The notes below the pieces were generated by a model, which did no database searches, was not told where the DNA came from, and saw only the letters and a program-made list of their open reading frames with translations. A stretch of DNA of 52,728 nucleotides from JBBQVS01 sp038211295 (lineage in GTDB: Bacteria; Chloroflexota; Ktedonobacteria; Ktedonobacterales; Ktedonobacteraceae): contig JBBQVS010000019.1 in NCBI GenBank assembly GCA_038211295.1, positions 1-52,728 on the forward strand. Reading direction: 5' to 3'. The translations under genes were made by a program, and so were the position numbers. The stretch's first letter is position 1, and every line of letters begins with the position of its first letter. Shown piece after piece: positions 7,546-16,395 of the stretch.

Positions 7546-8634
7546 ATGCAAAAACACTCACAGGAAACGGGCGTTTCTGAGCAAAAAAATCGGCGTGAAG
7601 GTGTCTGGAAAATTACCTCTGCACTACTAATTTTATCGGTTCTGATAATAGTTTTTAGTTCACTCATGATTCGGGCAAAGCTAATGGCGACTGGCCTAAC
7701 CTCTTTCACGCCCGCGCTCAAACCCACGGCGACGGCGACCACTCCCCCAACGCCAATACCTACCCCTACATTTGATCCCACTATTGGCTCTGTGTTGCCC
7801 ACGCACCGCGTTATCGCGTTTTACGCTGTACCAGGCGCGGAGCCTACTGGCCCTGCATACGTCTTGACTGACGCTATGCTTACTCAGTTGACGCAACAGG
7901 GCGATGTCTACCAGAAGCTTGACCCCGCGCATCCCGTACAACTTGGCATCGACCTTGTGGTAAGCGTTCCTGACCCCTTCCCAGGGCCAAGCGGCTATTA
8001 CAGTCACCATGTTGACGCCGATACCATTCAAGCATATGTTGATTTTTGTCAAAGCCATAACTTGCTTCTCTTTTTAGACCTGAACTTTGGGCAAGCACCA
8101 GTTTTGCAAGAGGCAGAGTTTTTCTTTCCCTACCTGGAGAAGTATCAGTTCGTGCACATGGCACTGGACCCCGAATGGATGTTCCCACGTCACGATGGTA
8201 TTCCTGGCACAAATCTCAGTAATGTGCGGGCATCAGATTTGAACCCTGTTATTCAAGCGGTAGCTGAGTTGCCTATGAAGTATCATGTGCCGCGCAAAAT
8301 ACTGATTATTCACCAGTACCGACCCAGCGGAGATGGCACGGCAAGTCCGAACGATGCGGGACAGGCGGAGCTTGCCGATAAGCGCAACATCGTGTTTGAT
8401 TCACGCGTGGATGTTGTGTTTCATGTTGATAGCGTCGGCGGCTATGTAGGTGATCGCGCCGATAAGACGCAGCAATACACAGAATGGGTCAAAGGCGACA
8501 TACAAAAATATGCTAACTTCCAATATGGAGGCTTCAAGCTGTTTTATCATATCGAAGCGAAAACGCGCTTGATGACGCCAGAGGAAGTGCTTGCCCTTGA
8601 TCCTGCGCCGCTGGTTGTGACATACGGCAACTAG
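7546..8634 (+). CDS. Membrane-anchored extracytoplasmic protein, possible TIM-barrel fold, unknown function
   Basis: A 362-residue protein. Residues 1-22 are charged and cytosolic, 23-45 form one membrane helix (ITSALLILSVLIIVFSSLMI), and a Pro/Thr-rich linker (TATATTPPTPIPTPTFDP) follows. The globular part (from about residue 85) has alternating hydrophobic strands and helices such as VIAFYAVPG, LGIDLVVSVP, LLLFLDLNFG, FVHMALDPEWMFPR and ILIIHQYRP. Acidic residues sit at strand ends, as in glycoside-hydrolase-like TIM barrels (LDLN, LDPEW). I cannot place it in a named family, and no catalytic pair is proven. It is probably anchored outside the membrane as a type II protein. It stands alone, divergent from the flavin reductase. 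Confidence 0.65.
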   Translation: MQKHSQETGVSEQKNRREGVWKITSALLILSVLIIVFSSLMIRAKLMATGLTSFTPALKPTATATTPPTPIPTPTFDPTIGSVLPTHRVIAFYAVPGAEPTGPAYVLTDAMLTQLTQQGDVYQKLDPAHPVQLGIDLVVSVPDPFPGPSGYYSHHVDADTIQAYVDFCQSHNLLLFLDLNFGQAPVLQEAEFFFPYLEKYQFVHMALDPEWMFPRHDGIPGTNLSNVRASDLNPVIQAVAELPMKYHVPRKILIIHQYRPSGDGTASPNDAGQAELADKRNIVFDSRVDVVFHVDSVGGYVGDRADKTQQYTEWVKGDIQKYANFQYGGFKLFYHIEAKTRLMTPEEVLALDPAPLVVTYGN

Positions 8635-8658
8635 TGTTGTTTACAGTAGCATAAATCA

Positions 8659-8701
8659 GGGCTTTGCAAACGCTATACGATATACTTACGGGCTTTGCAA
8701 A
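8659..8701. repeat. Direct repeat GGGCTTTGCAAA, two copies
   Basis: Perfect 12-base copies at 8659-8670 and 8690-8701, 31 bases apart, in the 201-base gap before the zinc-ribbon gene. The spacing is three helical turns, so a regulator could bind both from one face. TATACT between them may be a -10 box. Confidence 0.4.
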
Positions 8702-8835
8702 ATCCTGTTATTCTCACAAGAAAAACGAGCTATACCTGCATCCAAAAATGCTACTTTCCGCCTCATAGTGGACAGGATGCACCGCATGTGAGATACTCGC
8801 ACAAGCATGTTCCTACAGAGATTGGAGGTTTTTGT

Positions 8836-10194
8836 ATGTCTTCTCCCTACTCATACAATGGAATAGTCCGATGCAAACAATGTGGCGCATCTCTGGCTCT
8901 CAATGATGCCCGTTGTGGTAACTGTGGTTATATCAACGCGCCTATGGTTGCGCCAGAGAGAAACGCGCAACCGCAAAATCAACCTCCAACTTCGTGGAAT
9001 CAACTCACGCCTGCTATGACGCGTGAGCAGACTGCACCGGAGCAGGATAAAACAGGTGGTCTACTTGGACGCTATGCCGCACCAACGGAACAAAGAAACA
9101 AATATCCGCAGGCCGCGCAACCTCTTGCGACTCCATTAGCGACTCCTCCCATGCAAGTTTCCTTCGATGGTTCATCATGGCAGCAACCCCAGCGTCCTGC
9201 CGCGCCTTCTCAATCACTTCAGGGAGGATATGGGAATAGCTTTCCACAACAAGCGAGCCAGCAGATGAACGCTGGTAGAGAGTACGAAAACGCACTGCCG
9301 TCCACCTCTCCTCCTAGAGAAAATGTCGGCTTTGCCGCGTTCCCTGCGAACACAGGTATGCAACCCGAACGCGCCCCGCAATCAGTCTATACTCCGACAC
9401 AGATGCCGGGAGGTCGCCCCCCCTATGAAGAACCTGCGCCAAAGAAGAAAGCGAACATAGGCAGGATTGCGGGTATTTTGCTGTTGCTCATTGGGCTTGT
9501 CGGGGGAAGTTTTCTTGGATATATATTTCTGTTCCCTGATAAAGGGCAGACAGTGAATGGCGTGAACACATCTGCCGCGACAACTGGCACTGCACCAAAG
9601 GGTACTCCCCTGTTTCAAGATGCTTTTGCGAACAATACCAATGGATGGAGCGTGCAAAGTTATCCAGGGGAATTTTCTGTGGCACTCGGAAATGGAGTGT
9701 TGAAGCTAGAGAATGACAACAACAAGTTACTGTGGGAGCTTGTCCCTGGCGGGAAAAGTTACAACGACTTTCAATGTACGGTTGATGCGATCCTCTCGAA
9801 AGGCGAGCAGAACAACGGATATGGTGTATATGTGCGTGGCGCACTGAGTCAAAATATGTCTATCCTGTCGTTTTACCGTTTTGAGTTGTACGGTGATGGC
9901 TCTTTCGCAGTCTTCAAAGGTGCTACAGATGCGAACGGCACTTTGACCACGCCCCATCTTGTAGAGTATACTAATAGCCCAGCAATTCAGAAGCAGGGAG
10001 GCGTGAACCATATCATGGTTAGCGCGAAAGGTTCTAGCTTGCAGTTTGTGGTAAATGACCAAACGCTGAGCACAATCACGGACACCACCTATACGAGCGG
10101 CAGTATTGCGTTATTTGTCTCTAATTTGCAGAATACCAAACCGGGGGCAGAGGCCACGTTTTCACATCTCGCGATCTATCCCACCGCGGCGTAA
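8836..10194 (+). CDS. Zinc-ribbon / membrane anchor / extracellular beta-sandwich protein
   Basis: A 452-residue protein with three parts. Residues 12-35 hold a zinc ribbon, CKQCGAS and CGNCGY. A Pro/Gln-rich disordered stretch follows to about residue 200. One membrane helix lies near 205-227 (IAGILLLLIGLVGGSFLGYIF) after a KKK stop-transfer signal. The outer domain (about 250-452) begins LFQDAFANNTNGWSV and has GYGVYVRG, FYRFELYGDGSFAVFKG and the ending EATFSHLAIYP. This is the concanavalin-like (LamG/3-keto-disaccharide hydrolase fold) arrangement often seen in Chloroflexota proteins. It may be a carbohydrate-binding or sensing module; the ligand is unknown. The start is set by GGAGG before this ATG; the longer frame upstream has no ribosome site. 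Confidence 0.72.
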   Translation: MSSPYSYNGIVRCKQCGASLALNDARCGNCGYINAPMVAPERNAQPQNQPPTSWNQLTPAMTREQTAPEQDKTGGLLGRYAAPTEQRNKYPQAAQPLATPLATPPMQVSFDGSSWQQPQRPAAPSQSLQGGYGNSFPQQASQQMNAGREYENALPSTSPPRENVGFAAFPANTGMQPERAPQSVYTPTQMPGGRPPYEEPAPKKKANIGRIAGILLLLIGLVGGSFLGYIFLFPDKGQTVNGVNTSAATTGTAPKGTPLFQDAFANNTNGWSVQSYPGEFSVALGNGVLKLENDNNKLLWELVPGGKSYNDFQCTVDAILSKGEQNNGYGVYVRGALSQNMSILSFYRFELYGDGSFAVFKGATDANGTLTTPHLVEYTNSPAIQKQGGVNHIMVSAKGSSLQFVVNDQTLSTITDTTYTSGSIALFVSNLQNTKPGAEATFSHLAIYPTAA

Positions 10195-10258
10195 GTTTTG
10201 TCTCCACATTCGTTCGGGGCAGGTGTGGGCATGATGGAGTTATGTTCCCCTCGCCCCC

Positions 10259-11233
10259 TTACGCGGTAATAATGCGTGCATAGGTGTCGGGATCAACATT
10301 GCCTCCGCTTACAATACAGCAGACGCGTTGCCGGGCAAACCGTGTTGGGTCTACGAAGAGTGCGCCAAGTGCAAGCGCACCCGTAGGCTCGACTTTCAGG
10401 TTGACGTAGCGAAAGCAATGTTGAGTAGCTCTACGTATCTGCTCGTCTGGTACTTCGACGATGGCGTCCAGGCCGTGTTGCAGAATTTCCCAGTTGAGCG
10501 TGCCGAGGGCAAGCGTTCGCGCCCCATCGGCTATTGTCGTCGGCTCGTGTTCGTTGCGAACAAGTTGCCCACTCCGTAAAGAGCGTGCGGCGTCGTTGCC
10601 GAGAAGCGGTTCGGCCCCGACAATTTTTGTAGTCTTACGCAGATGGTCTCGTGCGAGCACGAGGCCAGACGCGAGGCCGCCCCCACCGACGGGAACGATA
10701 ACGCTGTCGAAGTCCGCGGCGCGAAAAATCTCTTGTCCAAGCGTCGAGTTGCCCGCAACGACTCGATAATCGTCAAATGCTTGTGCCTGAAACGCGTCAG
10801 GTCGCTCTCGCAATAGTTGGGCCACACGCTCGGCGCGGCTACTATGTCGTACATCAACCAGGTCGACGGTGCCACCATACTCTTGCACTGCCGCGATCTT
10901 GACCTGAGCGGAGGTTGTGGGCATGACGATAGTGCAGGTCTTGCCAAGTAATTTGCTCGCGTATGCTATAGCTTGCCCAAAGTTGCCCGATGATGCCGCG
11001 ATAACGTGGGCCTGTGGTATAGAAGACAACAGGGTATACGCGGCGCGAAACTTGAAACTGCCCGTATACTGAAATGTCTCAGTGGCGATAGTGACCTCGC
11101 ACTGAAATTGTGCTGAGAGGGCGGGACACGGGCATGAGAGCAGAGTTGTGGGGCGCACATGTGACGGAAGGTTTTCCCAAACGTCGGTAATGTATGCATC
11201 AGTTAGTGCGGGTGCTGTGGTATAGTTTCGCAT
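10259..11233 (-). CDS. PLP-dependent threonine/serine dehydratase or serine racemase-like enzyme
   Basis: A 324-residue fold type II PLP enzyme. TGSFKFRAA near residue 61 holds the Schiff-base lysine; SSGNFGQAIAYASKLLG binds the cofactor phosphate side (S-S-G-N), and VPVGGGGLASGLVLA is the glycine loop for PLP phosphate. The C-terminal SGGNVD loop contacts the pyridine. The length and lack of an ACT domain fit catabolic threonine dehydratase or serine racemase rather than biosynthetic IlvA (about 500 residues). It would deaminate Thr or Ser to a 2-oxo acid through an enamine. GAGGAG before the second ATG (MRNYTT) decides the start. The neighbour across the divergent promoter is Kal, another ammonia-releasing enzyme. 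Confidence 0.85.
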   Translation of the reverse strand: MRNYTTAPALTDAYITDVWENLPSHVRPTTLLSCPCPALSAQFQCEVTIATETFQYTGSFKFRAAYTLLSSIPQAHVIAASSGNFGQAIAYASKLLGKTCTIVMPTTSAQVKIAAVQEYGGTVDLVDVRHSSRAERVAQLLRERPDAFQAQAFDDYRVVAGNSTLGQEIFRAADFDSVIVPVGGGGLASGLVLARDHLRKTTKIVGAEPLLGNDAARSLRSGQLVRNEHEPTTIADGARTLALGTLNWEILQHGLDAIVEVPDEQIRRATQHCFRYVNLKVEPTGALALGALFVDPTRFARQRVCCIVSGGNVDPDTYARIITA

Positions 11234-11396
11234 AAGAACGCTCCTCGTCATAGTGTCACCGTGTACGTGTATTGTATCACCTCCACGTCGGCAGGATGCT
11301 TCTGCTTTCTAAGTATGGGGAGGAATGCCGACACTATGAACACACTCTACTAAGTATTTTTTTGCGAAGAGTCTGTGAAGGAAAAAGGGGAAAAAT

Positions 11397-11804
11397 ATGC
11401 CTGATACTCATGAATATGTCTCAAAGCTACGTGTGCGGCTAAGTGCCAGCGATGCTCACTATGGGGGGCAGCTTGTCAATGGGGCGCACATGTTGTCGTT
11501 ATTTGGCGATATCGCGACAGAACTTGCCATTCTCTGTGACGGCGATGAAGGGTTGCTTGTCGGCTATGAACGTGTGGAGTTTCTCGCGCCACTTTACGCA
11601 GGTGATTTTGTGGAGGTGACGGGCCGTATCACAACGATCGGGCGCACATCGCGCAGATTGGAGTTTGAAGCACATAAGGTTATCACGACGCGGCGCGATA
11701 TCAGTGATTCTGCTGCGGACGTCCTCACCACACCCTTGCTTGTTGGACGTGCCGTGGGAACGACGGTAGTAAAGACTGAGCAGCAACGTAGGCATCAGAA
11801 GTAA
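11397..11804 (+). CDS. kal: 3-aminobutyryl-CoA ammonia-lyase homologue (hotdog fold)
   Basis: A 135-residue single hotdog domain. DAHYGGQLVNGAHMLSLFGD, ATELAILCDGDEGLL, VEFLAPLYAGDFVEVTGRI, GRTSRRLEFEAHKV and DSAADVL closely follow Kal of lysine-fermenting Clostridia and Fusobacteria as I remember it. Kal removes ammonia from 3-aminobutyryl-CoA to give crotonyl-CoA. None of the other lysine-fermentation genes (kamA, kamD/E, kdd, kce) lies nearby, so here it may serve another beta-amino-acyl-CoA pathway. AGGGGA before the ATG supports the start. It is divergent from the dehydratase gene with about 160 bases between. Confidence 0.75.
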   Translation: MPDTHEYVSKLRVRLSASDAHYGGQLVNGAHMLSLFGDIATELAILCDGDEGLLVGYERVEFLAPLYAGDFVEVTGRITTIGRTSRRLEFEAHKVITTRRDISDSAADVLTTPLLVGRAVGTTVVKTEQQRRHQK

Positions 11805-11836
11805 AAGATGTATTGAGTGAGAGCTACACCAGCTTT

Positions 11837-12058
11837 TTAGCTGTTCCCTCTAGAAGTCTTCTCTATGCGGTTGATAGAGATGAGAGTCAAGCCGAGGTTA
11901 TGTATTTTTTTGAGAATACTGTGAAGGGCGGCCTGATCGGGAATACTGGCGATGAGAAGCGTTTCTCCATTCTCTTGACTTGAGAAATGTAAGCTCTCGA
12001 ACCACTCTTGCCAGTAAGGGTCAAGGGGTTCTTTGACACAAATTGTATATTCTTGCAT
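11837..12058 (-). CDS. Small conserved protein of unknown function (73 residues)
   Basis: Residues begin MQEYTICVKEPLDPYWQEWF and continue with LHFSSQENGETLLIASIPDQAALHS and LKKIHNLGLTLISINRIE. This layout (beta strand, W-x-x-WF helix, E-x-G-x-T strand, DQAALH-x-x-L-x-x-I/V helix, G-L-x-L-I-S strand) is that of a small protein common in Chloroflexota and Actinomycetota, with an ACT-like alternation of strands and helices. No catalytic residues stand out. AGGAAC before the ATG is an acceptable ribosome site. It converges on Kal with about 30 bases between. Confidence 0.7.
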   Translation of the reverse strand: MQEYTICVKEPLDPYWQEWFESLHFSSQENGETLLIASIPDQAALHSILKKIHNLGLTLISINRIEKTSRGNS

Positions 12059-12087
12059 ACTCTGTTCCTGTAATGCTAGAAGGCGAA

Positions 12088-12120
12088 GTCAAGAAGGAAG
12101 TTCTGCATTTCCTTCTTGAC
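12088..12120 (-). terminator. Hairpin downstream of the CPBP protease gene
   Basis: Perfect 12-bp stem GTCAAGAAGGAA / TTCCTTCTTGAC with a 9-base loop, 10 bases past the CPBP stop on the minus strand. No clear T-run follows, so efficiency is uncertain. Confidence 0.55.
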
Positions 12121-12130
12121 GGAAGCGTTG

Positions 12131-13018
12131 CTAATGGGCTGCGTTTGTGGTGAGCACTGCCAGTAGTGAGAATAGGCCAAGTCCTACAAGATCAAGGAGC
12201 CAGTGTGCGATGATGAGAGGCAACAAGCGTTTCAGCTTCAGGTAGAAGAAGCCAAAGACGGGTGCGAGCAGGAACATCCCCAAGAAGCGTGTCAATGCGG
12301 CTTGCCAGCTTGTAAGGGCGAACGCGATATGTTGGACGCCGAAGCCAAGCGACATGAGCAAAATTGCGACCCAGGGCTTATTCGTCAAGGCGATAAAGCG
12401 TGGCAGCACGTAGGCGCGATACGTCATCTCTTCCATTATGCCTACGCTCAGTGGAAGAATAAGGAGACCCCACCAGAAGTACCACAGGGGCATTGTGTAT
12501 GGATTCGCGTTGAACGTTGCTGTTGAAGACCGCGATGCTTGAAAGATACCGGGGCCATACACAAGCAATGGTGCTAGAATGTTGGCGACTACAACGAATA
12601 GAATGGTAAGAAGGACGAAGAGTCCCAGGCCAAGCAAGATGTCTTTGAAAAGTCGTTTGCGCTCAAAGCCAATCAAGTCACGTACTTTGATGCCTTCTTT
12701 GTGTGTGAGCCACAAGAGTAGCAGAAAGCACCCCAGGTCGGCGGTAAGCGTGATGGTAACATTCGTCATCATCAACGCTGCTTCAAATGCGTGTGCGCGG
12801 CCTACCATGTTGAAGTATCCCAGGGTGATAAAAAAGCCAAGCAGGATTAAGGGAAAGCGTATGAAGTTCATCACTATGGGCCAGAGCCAGGTGATTGTGC
12901 GAGTGTGAACTTTCCCCTGTAACGTCTCAATACTATTAGGGCCAACGTTGGTAGTCAGAGACGCGGGCGGCTCTTGCGCTGAAACACTCTGAACGGGAAG
13001 AAATTCCGTGCTACTCAT
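12131..13018 (-). CDS. CPBP-family intramembrane metalloprotease-like protein
   Basis: A 295-residue multi-pass membrane protein with about eight hydrophobic helices. The CPBP (Abi, CAAX protease-like) motifs are all present: EEMTYRAYVLPRF (E-E-x-x-x-R, near residue 197), FGVQHIAFA (F-x-x-x-H) and IIAHWLLDLVGL (H-x-x-x-D/N). These Glu and His residues form the intramembrane metal site. Family members act in prenyl-protein processing, bacteriocin immunity or processing of membrane substrates; which applies here is unknown. AAGGAG lies eight bases before the chosen ATG (MSSTEF). It follows the 145-residue membrane protein by 47 bases on the same strand and is probably cotranscribed. Confidence 0.85.
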   Translation of the reverse strand: MSSTEFLPVQSVSAQEPPASLTTNVGPNSIETLQGKVHTRTITWLWPIVMNFIRFPLILLGFFITLGYFNMVGRAHAFEAALMMTNVTITLTADLGCFLLLLWLTHKEGIKVRDLIGFERKRLFKDILLGLGLFVLLTILFVVVANILAPLLVYGPGIFQASRSSTATFNANPYTMPLWYFWWGLLILPLSVGIMEEMTYRAYVLPRFIALTNKPWVAILLMSLGFGVQHIAFALTSWQAALTRFLGMFLLAPVFGFFYLKLKRLLPLIIAHWLLDLVGLGLFSLLAVLTTNAAH

Positions 13019-13065
13019 GAGTATGCTCCTTCTGATTGCTTGTAGCGTGCGTTTGACTGCCAAAG

Positions 13066-13503
13066 CTACGCTGATTTACAGGTGATTTTGATGAGTTGAG
13101 CAACAACGATGCCGATAGTGATGCCAATGCTGATGCCGATGCCAACACCGAATACCATGTTGTGCAGTGCTATCCCTAAAGGTATACCGATACTGCCGCT
13201 ACAGAGGGCGATACCCATACCAACGAAGAACGGCCACGAGAGCGATGCCTTCGCCGTTCGCTGTGCTGGCTTATGAGACTGCTGTTTCTCTATCTGCCTG
13301 ACGAACGCGGCACCGAAAAACTGCACGCCGAGGAGTCCAAGCGTTAATCCGCTGATGAGGCCAAGCCCATAGCTGAGCAGTGAGTTGTGTAGGAGTACAT
13401 TGAGAACGGTGCCAACGCTGCTTACTCCGATGGCGACACCCAGGCCGAGAAAATAGGCCCAGGGGGCCAGGTTTGTGATTCGCTTGTCTGGTACTTGTTG
13501 CAT
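13066..13503 (-). CDS. Small four-helix membrane protein, unknown function
   Basis: A 145-residue protein with four hydrophobic segments in two similar halves. WAYFLGLGVAIGVSSVGTVL and YGLGLISGLTLGLLGVQFFG make the first pair; WPFFVGMGIALCSGSIGIPL and VFGVGIGISIGITIGIVVAQ make the second. A short charged loop (RQIEKQQSHKPAQRTAKAS) separates them. The pairwise resemblance of WxxFLGLGVAIGxxSxG and WPFFVGMGIALCSGSIG points to an internal duplication. No conserved polar residue lies in the helices, so transport chemistry is not evident. The start is supported by AGAGGAAC. It stands upstream of the CPBP gene and may be its partner or substrate (inference). Confidence 0.7.
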   Translation of the reverse strand: MQQVPDKRITNLAPWAYFLGLGVAIGVSSVGTVLNVLLHNSLLSYGLGLISGLTLGLLGVQFFGAAFVRQIEKQQSHKPAQRTAKASLSWPFFVGMGIALCSGSIGIPLGIALHNMVFGVGIGISIGITIGIVVAQLIKITCKSA

Positions 13504-13649
13504 GGTTGTGTTCCTCTTTTCTTTCAGTGGGGGATGTTCGGCAGTGTGTGAACATCTCTTCTGTGCCAAGAATACTCTGAATGAGGGGAGAAAGCAGTAG
13601 ACTAAAGTACACTTGTGAGTACCAGAAAAGCAGGTGTACCGTCCGCCAG

Positions 13650-16334
13650 TTAGAGGAGACGCAACTCGCGTGCGCGTATAATCGCCTGTGTGCGGCTCGT
13701 GACGGTAAGTTTGTCGAGGATGTTGCCAACGTGTTTCTTCACGGTGGAGAGCGTGACGACAAGAGATACAGCAATCTCTTGATTGGAGGCACCACTTGCC
13801 AGCATACGCAACACGTCCATCTCGCGTTCGCTGAGCGGCTCAAGCAACGCTGTGTTCCCGTATCGCTCCTGCTGTTCTCCCTGTTGCTCATCAAAATGTG
13901 TAAGCAACTGTGATGCATGCTCAATGAGTACGGGTGTTTGTTGCGCTTGCCGCCAGCGTGTTGCAAGCGTTGTGAGCATCCGTTGTATAGGTTCCCCTTC
14001 GTTGAGGTACGGTTGAATCATACCCTCTGGTTCTGTGAGCGTGAGGACGCGCGTCAACGTCTTGTACGCTTGCGCCGTATTCCGCGATGCTTCCAGCGCG
14101 ATGGTTTGTAGTAGGAGTATATCGATACTGCTCCGCGTGCGGTGCTGCTCTTCTGTAAGTGGAAGAAGCTGAGAGAGAAGTGTGAGCGTATCAACGTAGT
14201 TGCGTTGTGCGTTACATACACGTGCGTAAGCTCTATGCCCGACCTCGTAACGAAACTCGGTAGAGTGCGCTTGCGCTTTCCACTGTCGCGCCCAGACGAT
14301 GGCGTCCGTGACATTGCCTTCGGCTAACCAGAGGAGGACTTGAAATGCTTCTATTTCGGGGTTGTATACAGGGCTATCGATCTTTTGCGCGATCTCAAGT
14401 GCGGCTTTAAAAGCCTTGTGTGCCTCGTAGAGGTTTTTTCTTGAGATATACGTATACGCCATCTCCAGGTGTGCGTTAAAGAGAATGTCACCACTCTGCC
14501 ATCGCGTGCCCTCTACCAGTGCCTGTTGCAGGTGTAGCAGAGCGTTATCCAGCTTGTGACGTTCGGTTGCTATAATGCCCAGGCTAAGATCGATGTAGCC
14601 CGTCGCTGGCATGTGTCCGCCCATACTGAGCGAAAGTTCTTGTGAGCGTTGAAACGTTGTTAGTGCCTGACCAAGTTTTGCTTGTGCAATCTGTACAATG
14701 CCCAGTCCACTGGTTGCGACGAGGGCGAAATACTGATTGTGTACAGCGAGTGCTAACTGTATTGCTTCGGTAAAAGCTTGTTCGGCCTCCTTACATGCAC
14801 CACAGTGTTGCAGCGCAAAGCCCAAGTTAATAGTCGGCATGATACGCCAGGAGCGTTTCGTCACTGGAATTTGCGCGAGTGCTTGATGGCAAAGTTCAAG
14901 CACGTGAATACTACGACCACGCATAACCCCAACCGTTGCCTGAATAGCCGCGAGCATTCCGCGAATCTCGGTACACTGTGCTTCGGTTTCCTGACATCCA
15001 TCTTGACGCGCAAGCTCTTGTTCTATGTACTCCATAAAGCGTGTCGCGGTATCGGTATGGTGTGTAAGGAAGCATGTCCACACATAGATTGTGCAGAGGA
15101 GGAGCCGACTACGCAGCAGTTCTTCGGGGAGTGCCTGCACCCAACCGATAAAGGTCGCGAACTCGCCACTCGGCCAGATGCCTTCTACTGAATGTTCGAT
15201 AAGATCGGCGGCGTGACCAACGTCTTTCGCGGCGAGTGCGTGGTGAATAGCATCGGCGAAAAAGCCGTGATGCTCGTACCAGGACGCGGCCTTCCTGTGA
15301 AGTTCTGGTATGAGTTCCGGTTGTGTCGCAAGCAGACGCGCCCGCAATACATCACCAAAGAGTGCGTGGTAACGATACCATTGGCGGTCATAATCAAGTG
15401 GAATGAGAAAGAGATTGCTACGCTCAAGCATCTCAAGAATGTTCTGGCTATCCTGTTTTGTCGTAAGTGTCTCGCAAAGTGAACTATTGAAGCGTTGCAA
15501 AATTGCTGTCTGCAAGAGAAAAGCTTGAATAGGTGCTGGTTGCCTGTGCAGCACTTCATCCATGAGATAGTCGAGGATAAAACGATGGCTTCCGGTAAAG
15601 GCTTGTACGAAGCTTGTGAGGTCAGTACGTCCTTGCATAGAGAGGGCGGCGAGTTGTAGACCCGCGACCCACCCCTCTGTACGAATTTCCAGAGACGTGA
15701 CGTCGTGCGCCGTTAAAGTAAGCTTCATCCTCTCGGTGAGAAATGTCGCGGCCTCCTCTGCGGTAAAACGCAGGTCTGCGTCGCGTACCTCCACAATTTG
15801 TTCACGTACACGCAATCGTGCAAGTGGAAGCGGTGGATCGATACGACCAGCAATAAAAAGGTGCAGTCGGGGGGGGAAGTGTTCTAAGAGAAACGTGACG
15901 CCCTCGTGAATAGCTTTCTCCTCGATCAAATGGTAGTCATCCAGAATGAGCAAGATGTCCTCGGTAAGTTGTGCCAGATCATTGACAAGGGCGGTAAGAA
16001 TAATGGCAGATGGTGGCGGTTGAGAGGATTGTAGCAGGGCCAGCGACGTATCCCCGATGTGTGGTAGATGTATTTGTACTGCTGCGATGACATATGTCCA
16101 GAAATGTGTCGGGTCGTTATCGCTATCGTCGAGTCCCACCCAGGCGATTGGTAAGGTGCTTTGTTGGCTCCACTCGCTGAGTAGCGTTGTTTTGCCAAAG
16201 CCTGCCGATGCGGAAATGAGGGTAAGTTTTTCTTGCATACCCTCGTTTAGTTTGCTGAGCAGTCGTGGACGCGATACCAGCGTAGGGCGGATAGGAGGCA
16301 CACGAAACTTCGTGCTGAGAAGAGGTATAGACAC
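13650..16334 (-). CDS. LuxR-family (MalT/LAL-type) ATP-binding transcriptional regulator
   Basis: An 894-residue STAND regulator. It starts SIPLLSTKFRVPPIRPTLVSR, the usual MalT-like opening; Walker A is GFGKTTLLSEW near residue 48, Walker B-like ILLILDDYHLIE near 130. The middle (about 350-800) is a TPR-like helical repeat sensor. The C terminus has the GerE HTH: LSEREMDVLRMLASGASNQE, then LSTVKKHVGNILDKL. Such proteins bind a small ligand through the TPR region, use ATP, and activate transcription. A GTG start with TAGGAG eight bases upstream fits. The inducer and targets are not visible; the Gfo/Idh pair ends 62 bases upstream on the same strand and is a candidate target or operon mate. 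Confidence 0.92.
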   Translation of the reverse strand: MSIPLLSTKFRVPPIRPTLVSRPRLLSKLNEGMQEKLTLISASAGFGKTTLLSEWSQQSTLPIAWVGLDDSDNDPTHFWTYVIAAVQIHLPHIGDTSLALLQSSQPPPSAIILTALVNDLAQLTEDILLILDDYHLIEEKAIHEGVTFLLEHFPPRLHLFIAGRIDPPLPLARLRVREQIVEVRDADLRFTAEEAATFLTERMKLTLTAHDVTSLEIRTEGWVAGLQLAALSMQGRTDLTSFVQAFTGSHRFILDYLMDEVLHRQPAPIQAFLLQTAILQRFNSSLCETLTTKQDSQNILEMLERSNLFLIPLDYDRQWYRYHALFGDVLRARLLATQPELIPELHRKAASWYEHHGFFADAIHHALAAKDVGHAADLIEHSVEGIWPSGEFATFIGWVQALPEELLRSRLLLCTIYVWTCFLTHHTDTATRFMEYIEQELARQDGCQETEAQCTEIRGMLAAIQATVGVMRGRSIHVLELCHQALAQIPVTKRSWRIMPTINLGFALQHCGACKEAEQAFTEAIQLALAVHNQYFALVATSGLGIVQIAQAKLGQALTTFQRSQELSLSMGGHMPATGYIDLSLGIIATERHKLDNALLHLQQALVEGTRWQSGDILFNAHLEMAYTYISRKNLYEAHKAFKAALEIAQKIDSPVYNPEIEAFQVLLWLAEGNVTDAIVWARQWKAQAHSTEFRYEVGHRAYARVCNAQRNYVDTLTLLSQLLPLTEEQHRTRSSIDILLLQTIALEASRNTAQAYKTLTRVLTLTEPEGMIQPYLNEGEPIQRMLTTLATRWRQAQQTPVLIEHASQLLTHFDEQQGEQQERYGNTALLEPLSEREMDVLRMLASGASNQEIAVSLVVTLSTVKKHVGNILDKLTVTSRTQAIIRARELRLL

Positions 16335-16395
16335 GCGTTACGCTCCTATTATCGCTGTCAATTTTTTGCTTTGGGACTAGTATAACACAGTGTTG

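Noticed and set aside
8695..8835. Upstream extension of the zinc-ribbon protein with extra Cys and His
   Set aside because: GGAGG with ideal spacing is found only before the ATG at 8836, where the zinc ribbon starts.
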